A stretch of DNA of 64,000 nt, from positions 90,885,696-90,949,695 of the forward strand of contig OX328124.1 in assembly GCA_946811695.1 (NCBI GenBank). Reading direction: 5' to 3'. Below are positions 45,195 to 56,712 of this stretch, in pieces. The notes beneath the pieces are model-generated. The model saw only the letters and a program-made list of their open reading frames with translations, was not told the DNA's origin and searched no databases. The translations under genes and the position numbers were made by a program. Positions within the stretch are counted from its first letter, which is position 1. Each line of letters starts with the position of its first letter. The DNA comes from Gonocerus acuteangulatus (lineage: Eukaryota; Arthropoda; Insecta; Hemiptera; Coreidae).

Positions 45195-48100
45195 TTTCTT
45201 TTTTAAATATTGTTGTAAATATTTGCATGTTTTAGGTATTTCATAAGGTCATCAATGTACTGGCTACAATCGTTTAGTAAGTCGGTCAAGAAGTTGGGTA
45301 CTTTTAATTTTGTCCTGAGTCTACACTCTGTCAGTATGTGCTTTATTGAGAGGCCAGTATTGCAGTATGTACATGTCGGTCTGTCTTTTCTCGTCATAAT
45401 GTAGGAGTGTGTCAGCCGTGAATGGCCAATCCTTAGACGGCATAAAACCACTTCTTCTCGTCTATTTGATCTTTTACTCGATGACCATTCGTGTACAGTG
45501 GGCTTGATTTCTCGAAGCTTGTTGTCAGTCGTGTTATACCAGGATTCTTGCCATTTATCTGTTACATATCTCTTAGATAAGGCTTGAAGATCCTGGTATG
45601 TCATGTAATGTACGTCTGGTGCTGGTCGTCGAGTGGCTAGTTTAGCCTGTTCGTCTACTGCAGTACTTTGTCTGATGTGTTCGTGGCCGGGTAACCAGTA
45701 CATTGTGAAGTGTTTTTTGGTGTGATACATTACTTCAAAAATGTCGCATACTATGGGGTGTGTACTGTAGCAGTCGTGAAGGGATCGTAAAGAACTGAGT
45801 GAGTCCGTGCATATGACAACGTTATTATGTTCTGTGTCTGGTAGGTTGTCCAATCCCAGTTTTATGGCTTCTAGTTCAGCTGTATAAGTGCTTGTGTCGT
45901 CTGGAACTTTCCGGGAAAAACAGTGTTCGCCAATAATAGCAGCTACGCCAGTCCCATGTGAAGTTTTCGACGCGTCAGTATAAACAAAAAGGGAGTTACT
46001 ATTTTCTATACAAAAGGATTGAAAATATGAATTGTAAAAGTGCCTAGAAGTTGGGTCATTCTTTTTGAATTTCGACAATGATAGATTAATTTTCAAATTT
46101 TCCAGTTTCCACGGGGTATATGAACTTGTAGGGCTCATGAGAACTGGCGTTGTTGATATTATTGTACTGGTCTTGTAGTCCATGGATCGTAAGTGTAATG
46201 GTCTTTGTCTTTTTGGGTGATGCTGATATTTTCTTAGTATTGTTTCGTCGGTGGTTTTTGGTGTGCAAGGGCAGTTTAAAAATGTTGCTTTTAATGAAAA
46301 TTTTATACAATTTAACATACGTCTATACGCCAATGGATGTTCTCCCGATTCAGCATATAAACTGATTGCTGGACTTGACTTGAAAGCTCCGGTGGCGAGA
46401 CGGAGCCCAGTGTTATGCACGGGATCTAGCATCTTCAAGGTACTGGGTCTGGCAGACGAGTACACTATACTTCCGTAATCCAGTATGGACCTGGTGTACG
46501 CTCGGTAGAAGGTTAGCATTAAGATTCTGTCAGCTCCCCACTGGGTATTACTAAGGATCCTCAAGAAATGTAAAGACTTTTTACATTTTTCAAGGACTCT
46601 TTTCAAGTGGGGTGCCCATGTAAGCCTTGAATCGAAATATATCCCCAAGAATTTTATTGTGTTGGATGTAGGTATCCTTTTGGAATGGAGCAACAGTTCT
46701 AGGTTTGGGATTGATCTTTTTTTAGTGAAAACTATACTTTGTGTTTTTTCAGTCGAGAATTTAAGACCATTTTGTGCACTCCATTTTTCAAGGTTGCTTA
46801 TTACCACTTGGATTTTGTCCTGCATTCCTTTCAGGTCATTTCCCTTGCTATAAATAAGCAAATCATCAACATACAGACTATACCTAACTTCTGGCGTGAT
46901 AAACTCGCGGATGGTGTCTATTGCTATCTTGAATAGGGTCGTGCTCAGAACGCAACCCTGTGGTACTCCATTCTCCTGGATAAATGTGTTTGATAGCAGC
47001 CCCCCTATAATAGATTCCTTGTTTATAAATGCATTTAAAATTTCATTTTCAAAGCGAACTATGTGGTCCATTGTCGAATGATTCAATCTGAAGCCACATT
47101 GATATTCAGAAAGGAGCTTATTTTTTTCAAAGAACCATAAGAGCCGTTTGTTAATCATTCGTTCGTATAGCTTGCCGATACAGCTGGTTAGACCTATTGG
47201 TCTGTAACTAGTAGGGAGAGTCCTATCTTTGCCCTTTTTCAATATGGGTATGACTATTGACTGATTCCAGCTACTGGGATATTCTCCTGTCTCATATGCA
47301 ATGTTAAAGGCTTTTAAAAGAGTGCATAAACCAGCAAAAGGAATATTCCTCAGAATTTTATAGCAAATGCCATCTGAACCTGGTGCTGTGAATTTCACCT
47401 GAGAAAGAGCATGCTGTAATTCTTGCATGGAGAATGGCTCATTTAGCGGGCTGTATGTGTTTATGCATGGAGGTATTGGTGAGTTCTCTAATGCTAATTT
47501 ATACTGCAATGCCTGAGGTGAGAGTCTCTCATTGCTCGAGATTTGACTAAAATGAAATCCTAGTACATTGCTGATTTCTTTGGGAGTCTTGACTAGGGAG
47601 TTGTTTTCTTTAAGTACAGGAATGGGTGCTCTATATCTTTTATGAGCGATTTTATTGATCATATTCCATATTTTATTAGGTGGTGTCGATTGATTAAATG
47701 ATGACAGGAATTCTATCCAGCTCTTCCTTTTAGCAGTCTTTATAACATTTTGAGCAATAGATTTTTTCTTTTTATAACCTAACAGGAAGTTGGGACAAGG
47801 ATTATTATTAAATAAGCGAAGTGCCCTTCTGCGTTCTCTGATAACGTTTTTGCACTCATCGTTCCACCATGGAACCGGTGGTCTGTTGAGGTTGGGTTTC
47901 GTCTTGTTAATGGACATTTCAGCTACCTCAGTGATGAGTAATATAAAATCATTCAAATTGTACGTTCCTTGGTTTTGTAATAGGTTTAAAAAGTTATTAT
48001 GAAATTTTGTCCAGTCGGCATTTTTAATATTAAATTTAGAATCAGTGGGAAACAAAATTGGGGAAACATCAGGTTTTATAACAATTGGAAAATGATCACT

Positions 48101-48335
48101 TCCACATTGATCTTCACGTACTTCCCAGGTTAGACGCGTATATATAGATGATGAGGTAGCTGAAATATCAATGTTTGTGTAAGTTCCAGTCCGAGGGCAG
48201 AGGTGTGTAGGTACGTTTGTGTTCAATGGTATCAAGTCGTTCTGTTCGAGAAGTGTCTGTAATAGTTTTCCTTTAGAGTTAGTCTTCTTCGACCCCCACA
48301 TTACGCTCTCAGAGTTTACATCTCCTAATATATAT
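45195..48335 (-). mobile_element. 5'-truncated I-clade-like LINE
   Basis: Minus-strand non-LTR retrotransposon. Order: partial endonuclease, RT, RNase H, C-terminal knuckle, then a very short 3' UTR with an A6 run (about 45199-45204). Homology starts within the endonuclease (GDVNSES, about 48325), so the copy is 5' truncated, the usual result of incomplete target-primed reverse transcription. It sits about 250 bp from the PLE. Target duplications were not resolved. Confidence 0.8.
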
Positions 48336-48370
48336 ATTAGAAAATATAAGAAGATCCCAAAACATTTCAT
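45203..48370 (-). CDS. LINE polyprotein: partial EN, RT without motif A, RNase H
   Basis: A 1055-codon uninterrupted frame. Residues 16-95 are the C-terminal part of an AP-type endonuclease, ending SDHFP. RT spans about 320-580, with APGSDGI, RPIGLTS, VPQGCVLS (469-476) and YVDD (500-503, near 46862-46873). RNase H spans about 795-910 with all four acidic residues: YTDAS D798, AELEA E832, CTDS D856 and VDEQAK D906. The knuckle is CTYC at 1000-1003, then H1011 and C1016. Between residues 450 and 458 (NKESIIGGLLSNTFIQ) RT motif A, the F/DxxxAYD block with the first catalytic Asp, is missing. I estimate an in-frame loss of about 50-60 residues. The first 15 residues are host sequence, so the Met is not native. 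The reverse transcriptase should be inactive. Confidence 0.85.
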   Translation of the reverse strand: MKCFGIFLYFLIYILGDVNSESVMWGSKKTNSKGKLLQTLLEQNDLIPLNTNVPTHLCPRTGTYTNIDISATSSSIYTRLTWEVREDQCGSDHFPIVIKPDVSPILFPTDSKFNIKNADWTKFHNNFLNLLQNQGTYNLNDFILLITEVAEMSINKTKPNLNRPPVPWWNDECKNVIRERRRALRLFNNNPCPNFLLGYKKKKSIAQNVIKTAKRKSWIEFLSSFNQSTPPNKIWNMINKIAHKRYRAPIPVLKENNSLVKTPKEISNVLGFHFSQISSNERLSPQALQYKLALENSPIPPCINTYSPLNEPFSMQELQHALSQVKFTAPGSDGICYKILRNIPFAGLCTLLKAFNIAYETGEYPSSWNQSIVIPILKKGKDRTLPTSYRPIGLTSCIGKLYERMINKRLLWFFEKNKLLSEYQCGFRLNHSTMDHIVRFENEILNAFINKESIIGGLLSNTFIQENGVPQGCVLSTTLFKIAIDTIREFITPEVRYSLYVDDLLIYSKGNDLKGMQDKIQVVISNLEKWSAQNGLKFSTEKTQSIVFTKKRSIPNLELLLHSKRIPTSNTIKFLGIYFDSRLTWAPHLKRVLEKCKKSLHFLRILSNTQWGADRILMLTFYRAYTRSILDYGSIVYSSARPSTLKMLDPVHNTGLRLATGAFKSSPAISLYAESGEHPLAYRRMLNCIKFSLKATFLNCPCTPKTTDETILRKYQHHPKRQRPLHLRSMDYKTSTIISTTPVLMSPTSSYTPWKLENLKINLSLSKFKKNDPTSRHFYNSYFQSFCIENSNSLFVYTDASKTSHGTGVAAIIGEHCFSRKVPDDTSTYTAELEAIKLGLDNLPDTEHNNVVICTDSLSSLRSLHDCYSTHPIVCDIFEVMYHTKKHFTMYWLPGHEHIRQSTAVDEQAKLATRRPAPDVHYMTYQDLQALSKRYVTDKWQESWYNTTDNKLREIKPTVHEWSSSKRSNRREEVVLCRLRIGHSRLTHSYIMTRKDRPTCTYCNTGLSIKHILTECRLRTKLKVPNFLTDLLNDCSQYIDDLMKYLKHANIYNNI

Positions 48371-49935
48371 GCCTGTTTATTTATTTTTTATTTTTTCTAA
48401 TACTTCCTTAACTTCTCCCTTAAATCTAAGTGTCTTTGTTTAGATGAATGTCAAACGACTGAAACAACTTTCAACTAAATCAATCGTTTGTGATTACCCA
48501 AATTGAAAATTCTTGAGTAAAACTAGTTGTATAACGGTTTCTCGTAAACGGTTGCAGATATCGCTTTAAAATGGTTTCATTCATTTTCCTACGTTAGCTA
48601 ACTTTCAATTAGAGTGCCTACAGGCATATTAACTCGAAACCATAAGCATAACTATGTTTTTCTTGCCAATTCACCCTAAATAACCAACACGATAAAAACC
48701 AACAATACATGCTTTTATCGCTCTTTTGCATAAAGGAAATCAAATAAAGAGGTAAATTAAAAGTGGTTGTAAGCAGTTCCAGCAAGGATCGTTTGATGCG
48801 TTTGGCTGAATATCTTGAAGGAAACGCTCAACAAGCACAGAAAGATCATCAGCAAGTTTTACGCAGTCAAGTCCATTCCGTAACTAATGGTAAGTTAAGC
48901 CTGAGAGGGGTTCCAAGTAAGGCTTATAGACTGCTTAGCGGATCATTAACAAAACCCCTAAAGAACAACAGGAAACACTGACGGGAGTTTGTTGAAGCTC
49001 AAGTCAAATTGTTACCAAACTTGTATCACAAGTATTTTGTACTTCTCGCTTTACTGGCCCGTTAGGGGAAATAGCTGATACTCCTAAAGGGAGTTTCAAA
49101 TGAATTGACAAAGTTCTTCGCTGCGGTTAGAGTTTTACTTCCTGAAACTAATGGGTGAGTGCATTTCAAAACTCTTTGTTTAACGCAGACTGTAGAGTAC
49201 AAGATAACTAGCAGTTTGCGCTATTTTCTACGATGCCAATTCCAGGCCACAAGGAAATTCGAAGTTAGCACAGTTTTGCCCTGGGACGCCAATTTGTTTG
49301 TGACTCAAACCACCAACTAACTCAATGTTTGAATCCAGAAAAATATTGGGGAAGCGAACAGTCTTAATTATAAAGATTTTTCTGAAAATAAAGATGTTTG
49401 CATTAACCATACTTTTGTGCATATATTTTTTTTATGTGTTATATAGAAATTATATAAAAATGAACAAAACTGCGGCACGATAAAGACTGTATTACTAAGT
49501 GGTAGTTTGAAACTGATTTATAGAAGCGTTTAAGAATTTTATAGATTTGCATAAAAATAAGTGAATACACTTTGATAATAGAGGGAAACGTAAATCTGTT
49601 TCTTTCTTTGGGCAATTTGATTCTTGTTTTTCTGTAATAAATTATTTTTGTGAAAGAACTCTTTAATTAAGACGTTCTTAATCATCTAGAGCACCTAACT
49701 TTCCTCTGCGTTTCACGAATGACATTATGTTTTTAAGGCACTTCCTCCAAAAACAAAAAGAAAAATTATTACTTCATAACCCTTAAATTTTAACTTATAT
49801 TTATATTTTATTGTGACCCAGTATTCTTTAATCCAATATTTTATTAAATATAAAACCCATTATTTGTGATTTCAATCATGCTTATTTTGTAAACAGGGTC
49901 TGCATGCGACAGTTAATTATTTTATATGTTTTGCC
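48371..49935. other. Intergenic; exon-like stretch near 48777-48889
   Basis: A plus-strand frame reads KDRLMRLAEYLEGNAQQAQK, with balanced composition and helix-forming look, and stops at a GTAAGT donor (48890). The upstream AG (48776 or 48782) lacks a pyrimidine tract, so an exon is only a possibility. The rest is AT-rich with nothing recognised. Confidence 0.35.
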
Positions 49936-50682
49936 ACATCAGCAGTGACGTAGGTAGTTTAAGACACACATCAGCATTGATTTAGGTAGTTTAAGACACA
50001 CATCAGTAGTGATGTAGGTAGTTTAAGACACACATCAGTAGTGATGTAGGTAGTTTAAGACACACATCAGTAGTGATGTAGGTAGTTTAAGATACACATC
50101 AGTAATGATGTAGGTAGTTTAAGACACACATCAGTAGTGATTTTTTTTTTTTTTTGTTTTTTTTACGGCGCGTCGACATAAATCTTGGCCATTAGCGCCG
50201 ACGTCCAGGGAGCAGCCAGGAATTTTCTCAGCGAGCCCTGAGATGAGAAAATTTCTGGCGCCGGTGGGGATCGAACCCACCATCTCCCGCTTATGAATCT
50301 AGCGCGCTAGCCACTAGAACACGGGAGACCCCATCAGTAGTGATGTAGGTAGTTTAAGACACACATCAGTAGTGCTGTAGGTAGTTTAAGACACACATCA
50401 GTAGTGATGTAGGTAGTTTAAGACACACATCAGCATTGATGTAGGTAGTTTAAGACACACATCAGTAGTGATGTAGGTAGTTTAAGACACACACCAGTAG
50501 TGATGTAGGTAGTTTAAGACACACATCAGTAGTGATGTAAGTAGTTTAAGATACACATGAGTAGTGATGTAGGTAGTTTAAGACACACATCAGTAGTGAT
50601 GTAGGTAGTTTAAGACACACATCAGTAGTGATGTAGGTAGTTTAAGACACACATCAGTAGTGATGTAGGTAGCTTAAGACAG
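49936..50682 (+). repeat. 32-bp minisatellite, 17 units, split by a SINE
   Basis: The unit is ACACACATCAGTAGTGATGTAGGTAGTTTAAG in two halves (ACACACATCAGTAGTGAT, then GTAGGTAGTTTAAG). Unit ends recur every 32 bp exactly: six before the SINE (49958 to 50118) and eleven after (50353 to 50673, last one diverged). Sparse substitutions such as GCATTGAT and TAATGATG distinguish units. Confidence 0.95.
50142..50331 (-). mobile_element. tRNA-derived SINE inserted in the minisatellite
   Basis: Minus-strand copy with box A-like TAGTGGCTAGCG and box B GGTTCGATCCC in the tRNA-like head at the right, and a T-rich plus-strand tail at 50142-50164. CATCAGTAGTGAT (13 bp) occurs on both sides (50129-50141 and 50332-50344). 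Removing the SINE and one duplicate (203 bp) puts the array back in exact 32-bp phase. It belongs to the same family as 3173-3352. Confidence 0.9.
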
Positions 50683-52409
50683 TGATCGTTGTTCATTCAT
50701 TCTGGTTTCAATTGTAATTTAGTATATGGACAATTCTAATATTGAACTATTGTTGGTATAATCAGTACAGCATAAATTCTGTTTACAAAAAAATTGCTTG
50801 TATTGGTTAGCGCTATACATAATCAAACAATATTGAAAGTTTTCATTCAAATAATATTTTCACGGGTATGGGCCGGTGAAAATGTTACTGTTATTTCTAC
50901 GACTAATCGACCTTAACGAAACACATATGAAACCTAATACATCTTCAGAATTGAACGTTTAGTGACAATTTCGGCTTCCGAGTTCCCGATGACGGGGAGA
51001 CTCAAGATAAAAATGTTAAATGGTTTGTGGTTTAGAAAAGCGAGTATAAATCACCACTCGTGCCAGCACCCAGCTAACTTTTGTTGGATCAGCTCCAACA
51101 TCATTCCACTAAACCCTAAATGTGCGAAAGTATTGAATTAAAACACTCCTTGAATATTTATTTAAAACTTTTTGAACGCATTGTTTTAATAGTTGCCCAT
51201 TAGACGCTTAAATATCCTCTTATTAGTTACTTAATGTTTTTTAGGTCAAACCTAATTCTTGACAGATCACAGTTCAAGTATACTTTAGAATAGATTCGTT
51301 CTTAGTATTCCGAAGTACTATGTATTTCTCTGTTTTCGCTCGAGGACAGTGTTCATCATATAATTTATAACATACCACCAACTCATTTACACAAAGTATC
51401 TCTTAATTTAACCTACCTCTTCAGTTTTGTCTAAAACAAGACCGAGCCATAATCACCAAAACCTTTTTTCGATCTGGCAAGAAAGAACTATCTGATTTAT
51501 GGAATTCAATTTAATTCAACCTGGAGAATAGAACTGAGGTGTAGGAATATCTCTGGACTCGTTAAAATCACTTTAGCGCTTTTTATTCCCTACAACAATC
51601 ATCTTTTGACTTATTGAATTACATACTTCTATGCTTGTGCTAAGGTTCCTTTACTGCTGTAACATCATTTTTTTAGCCCCGACAATTGGTCAACTGAGTA
51701 AGAGGCAAGGTTCTATATTTGTGATATCCCTCTTTTTGCACTCTTTAAATGTGATTAACCTTACTCACGGATAAGTTGGCACGAAGCAAGAAGCAATCTA
51801 TTGCGAAGACTGTCTGCAGAAATATTTGAATCCTGGCAAACTTTTAAGTCTGTCTTCTATCCTAAAACGCATTTAATAACAAAACCTAGTACCTATTTAA
51901 TGGACAAAAGGCAAGAATTTAACTCCTTCTCGTTCCACGCCTTTCTTCTTATTTCCTGGAAATGTCATAGACCCTGTCTCCTTGACAAGCAGAGACAAGA
52001 TAAATCCTTAATCTTTTGCTAAACCTACCATCGAAAACCCCTTAGTATATGAAAACCTACATTCTTTCAAATGGCCAAAGAAGAAAAATCTACCTCTATC
52101 GACTCCTCAACAAGCAACGAAGTCCCTCTATAGCTACACTAAGCCTATCCGCTAAAAGCCTCTGTAATATCAGCAACACTTGCTTCTCGACAAGTGGAGG
52201 GTGAATTTCAATCCTCCCCTTAGATATCCTCAACACATGCTATAACGGCCCGTACGCACTCTGCATAACCAGGAAGCACGGATTTGTGGAGGACTGGCCC
52301 TCTCCAGTTTATGGTTATTTGCAGCCAGCATTCATCCGCCTGTATTCCTTCCAATTTTCCGGGTGCTTTTTGTTCCTGAAATCAACAATTATTTAACATT
52401 TCTTATTTC
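50683..52409. other. Intergenic, no gene seen
   Basis: Unique AT-rich sequence. Short open frames such as 51801-52022 show no recognisable family. Confidence 0.5.
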
Positions 52410-52985
52410 ATTAAAAATTACACAGGCACACCAAAAAAAAAGTGGTATTTTCCAAAGACACCATAGATATATTCTTATGTATTTCGACACGCTTAATCCG
52501 AATCCGTTTGACCCCTGCACTTCAGGTTTAAGGGCATTTCATGGTCAAATTTCGTTTGAAGTCAATTAAGCTTCCATGGTTTTGAGCGTCGCTAAATTCC
52601 TATCCGAGGTCTGTTTCACCCCATCGGCGCAAACTCAAGGTCATTTCAAGGAAAATATGTTTATTTTGCAAAAAATGAATCTGCAGTCAATGATTTATTT
52701 TTTTCAAAATAGACATAATTATCCTTGAAACGACCTTCATTTTTCGCCGATGGGGTGAATCAGACCTCGGGTTTAATTCAGTGACCCTCAATACCAAACC
52801 ATGGAAGCTCTCGATATCTTCTTAATCGACTTCATTCGAAATTTTACCGTGAAATGCCCTTAAACCTGGCGTGCTGGGGTCAAACGTACTCCGGATTCGT
52901 ATTCAGCGTGTCAAAATACAGAATAATATATGTATGGTGTCTTTGGAAAAGACCATTTTTTTTTATTTTGTGTGGCTGTGTTATC
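52410..52985. repeat. Imperfect palindrome, about 570 bp
   Basis: The left arm (about 52410-52673) and right arm (about 52705-52985) are inverted, diverged copies. Shared blocks include TTTCCAAAGACACCATA, TTTGACCCC, CAGGTTTAAGGGCATTTCA, GCTTCCATGGTTT, CACCCCATCGGCG and TTTCAAGGA. Identity is roughly 75-80 percent by eye. The loop is about 30 nt. There are no clear terminal duplications and no coding sequence. It could be a fold-back element or an old inverted duplication. Confidence 0.8.
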
Positions 52986-54957
52986 AAATGTTTCTGATCC
53001 TGAGTTTCCAACCCACCCCGCGGGTAAAAATTAGAAATAAATTCTCATATGCGTGAGTCGGTCGTTTTTAGCTTCTAAATACAAAGTCACTCAAAAATAA
53101 TGTCCAGTAAATTCATGGGAGATCATACCAATCCATTTCCTCGATTTAAAAGAGTCTCCGCACTTTATTCACCATAAAGATAATTTACATCCGCTATTCG
53201 GTCGAATGGGTTGGTTCGTTTCGAATGATTTAATTTCGAATATTGGATTTGGATGAAACTCCCGCAGGCTAAGGGTTGATGTTTGTTTTTGAAGGGCTCC
53301 ATCACCCTCGCCGATTATCCCCATCTGGAGTCAGCAGCCTCGGGTCCAAGTCATTAAAAAACCCTACAAAAAATGGAGAAAAACTCCTACCCTAAAGTCC
53401 GGATAATATTTTTGCTGGGATTGAACCACTTTGTTGAAGATCCCTCTCATTCTTCCCCCAGAGCAAACCTTATAGCAGATATAAGGCAGCCGCTTCTTAT
53501 TCCGCCTTTTCTTATTCAAAGTAGATAAATATTTAATACTTTCATTTGTTTGGTTTCTTTTATGCTACCTTTATAAATTTCAAATTTTATTTACCACCAA
53601 CTCAACAAGTCCTGTTAATAATCAATAGACAAGAAGCACGCTATATTGTTTCAAAACAGAGTCACAAAACTCTTGATCTAGGTAGTAGTAGATTTTATTT
53701 TATATAATGTCTCTTTAAGTAGCGATCTTTCATTTACTATGTTATGATGGTGTTACAAATTTGTTCCATGAAGATCTCGTCCGTCTGCTGTGTGAAAAAA
53801 ATGATTACACAGTTTAATCTCTTTGACACAGACACATTCCTTCTGATGAAATGGTATTGCATATCTTTGCTACACGTCAAATTTGAAGAGGCATGGCACT
53901 CAAGACTGCACAAGAATTTTTTTTTTTCTACAGATTAAATCACATTGTTTTTGTAACAGCTATGTTATTTGACTTATATGTTTTGAAAAAGGACATTAAA
54001 AAGTAACCTTTAATATGTTCTCTCTAATTAGAAGATACCACAACGAAGTGCTGCCCGAAATAACTTCAAATAAATACGAATGATAAAACTGAGTCTCCCT
54101 GAATGTGAAAAAAACAGTTATTTACATGGTCAAATTCCAATCACTTCCACCTGTTGGAATTCGAATTCCTGAGTACTTTTTCATGAACGTCCAATTTGCT
54201 ACATATATTCCTCCTTTTTTTTTTTTTGTCTCTCCGCGGCTTCCTCGCATTCAAAACGTTTTCCACTATCCTCCTGGCATTTCGTTTTGTGAAAATTCCA
54301 AATAGAAAGAGGGCTAGTTTAAAATATAGATTCGAAAGTAAGGTACACAGTTTTTGGTATATTCTAACCACTGTATAATACACATTATACATAGATTGTT
54401 TCCTGATCAATCCCGATACAGCTGTACTTGTTAAAGCAAACCCGTTTACGCTATCAATCTCGCTTCGAAAACGAGCGTTACATCGTTAACCTTCACGAAA
54501 CAGGAGAGGAAAAACAGAAGTTGTTCACTTCTCTACCAGATAATTTATGTAATATGAGCCTAATGATAAGAGTGTAATTCAAGAAGAAAAATGTTAAACG
54601 AAGCGGGAACTGTTTTTAAATTTTTTGCTCAAATTCTTAAGTACTTATTTATTTAAGTGAGATATTTCATAAAATGGCATTAACATATATAATAATAATA
54701 TATGTTTTATTGCTCAAGTTTTACAATTTATATGCAAGGGTTGCAGCCTTATTGCATTAATGAAAAATATAATTTGCACAAAACAAAATAAAACTTGTTA
54801 TATCTTTTACATGTAATAATAAATAATAATAAAATGAGGCTTCTACTGAATTCAAACTAAGAAACATAAATACATTTTAAGATAAGTGTAATTTCACAGA
54901 CAGTAAAAACAAAAATAAATTAAATAATAAAGGAAATAATCTCATGTTACAGATGTT
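52986..54957. other. Intergenic; moderately GC-rich unique patch 53140-53500
   Basis: The patch includes a CGATTATCCCC homeodomain-like word near 53310. No exon or repeat recognised. Confidence 0.4.
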
Positions 54958-55330
54958 TATTCTATAATGAATGACCTCAGCTTTATGATACTATCTAAGT
55001 ATTTATTTAGATCATTAATTAAAGCCTTATCTAGAGCTGATAGTAGCATTTCTACCTTTGGAGGATTAGATGTGATATATTTATCTATATACAACTTCAT
55101 TATAGGAGAGTACAAGGGGCAGATGAAGAATATGTGTTCCAGTGTTTCCAGTTCTTATAGTTCGCAGGCAGAACATAGCGTGTTGGTATCGATGGTGAAT
55201 TTATTTTTATTGTAGAGGATTATCATCTCTTCTGAGCTGAGCCTTAATTGGGCTAAGAGTTTTATTTTGTTAAATGGAATATTGTAATGAAGATATGGTG
55301 CTCCCGTTATGTGAGTAGGCTTTATGTTAT
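54958..55330 (-). pseudogene. LINE C-terminal fragment
   Basis: The minus strand reads NIPFNKIKLLAQLRLSSEEM, then a knuckle CSACEL, an in-frame stop, and ETLEHIFFICPLY, ending in a stop at 54958-54960. C-x2-C followed by H-x4-C close to the C-terminus is the usual end of non-LTR retrotransposon proteins. The fragment has lost everything upstream and carries an internal stop. Similarity to the other LINEs in the window is too low to place it in their families. Confidence 0.65.
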
Positions 55331-56623
55331 TATAGAATCTATTGAATCAACTATTGTTTACTATTGTTTTGGCGATTTAGATCATATGTAAAATGGCATT
55401 AATAATTCTGAATATTGTTTTAAATACGTGATACTTAAAAAATATTTTCTCTAATTGGATATCTCTTTTTTTTATTATTAGTATTTGTTAAATTCACGTC
55501 CATTTCAATCGCAGAGAGTTTTTGATAAATTGTGATTAAGTCGATTAACAGACTCCATTGGCTTTTCCTGAATTAACTTCCAAATCAGAGGCCCGTATAA
55601 GATTCATTGGCATCCTGTCGGGTTTCGGAAGTGATATTTCTCTATTTGTACTGCTGAAGCTGCATAACCCATGTCCTCTAGGAGGGTTGCGGGACTATAT
55701 TGGCGCGGTAAATCTGGCGGATGGAGACAAACCGCTTTTAATACAGTTTTAATTCGAATTAATTGGCAGGAAATTGCGGAGGGTTCCTAGATTGTCGGAG
55801 AGCTAGCTACCTCTGAACTCTCACACCTCTTCCTCTACGGATGTTTACACTCCCTCTAGTATATATAGTTATTTGTGTGTGTGTTTTTGTGGCTTAGCAT
55901 ATTCGTGTATATACACACACTTTACCGACGAACATTAGTATTTTCTACATTTTTCATAAACAATATTTTTCTTAGATGCTGGAACGGTAGAAGGCGATTT
56001 TTTCATTTATCATTTTATTTCCGTTAATACCTCAGAAAAATATTACCTCTTAAGCTACTTTTTTAAGGGAATTTTAATTTCCTTGGCTAGGTATTCAGTA
56101 TTAACGACACACGTTACGTCCCACAGGACTTGCATAACTAATCACATTCCTCAGCAAGGCGGGTAAATATATAAAATAAATATAAATACTAAATAAACAT
56201 AAATACTTTTGTTCGTTTTGTTATATTTGTTTTAAAAACTAATTAAATTATTATTTTTTATTGATTTTTTTCTGGAGGAAACCCCAACTTCTAAAAGAGA
56301 GATTTTTTTGTTGTTTGTTGGTCATAATATATACCGTGTTTCATAACAAGGAATTAAAAATAACGGCCTTTTTAGGAAAATTAATTATCTGGTTTTGGAG
56401 TAATTCCCCATTTCTAAACGACTGAGTCGGTTTATTTTTACATAATTTTGTTCTTATTAGCTGGGCACATTATATGCCAAGTTTCATTAAAATATAACAA
56501 GAATTTGATATAACGGAATGTTAGTATTTTGCCCGCATTCAAATAAACCGAGTTTGACGATTAAAATATCGTTTGAAATGGGAAGATATTATAGCAAAAA
56601 AACATGTTTGATAACATCCCCCC

Positions 56624-56625
<2 letters not shown>
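55331..56625. other. Intergenic; unrecognised open frame at 55558-55752
   Basis: The 64-codon plus-strand frame begins MAFPELTSKSEARIRFIGIL and lies in a locally GC-richer patch. No family recognised and no splice support. TG/TA repeats at 55870-55920. Confidence 0.35.

Positions 56626-56710
<85 letters not shown>
56626..56710. repeat. (CA)n then (TA)n
   Basis: CA run 56626-56658 and TA run about 56665-56710. Confidence 0.95.

Positions 56711-56712
<2 letters not shown>

Noticed and set aside
42917..48335. A cooperating PLE-LINE gene system
   Set aside because: They are adjacent but have opposite orientation, independent ends and are each defective; proximity is best explained by independent insertions.
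48360..48370. Met at 48370 as the real start of the LINE protein
   Set aside because: LINE homology begins only at residue 16; the preceding residues are host sequence fused by 5' truncation.
49936..50682. CRISPR-like array
   Set aside because: Units are contiguous 32-bp tandem repeats without spacers, in eukaryotic DNA.
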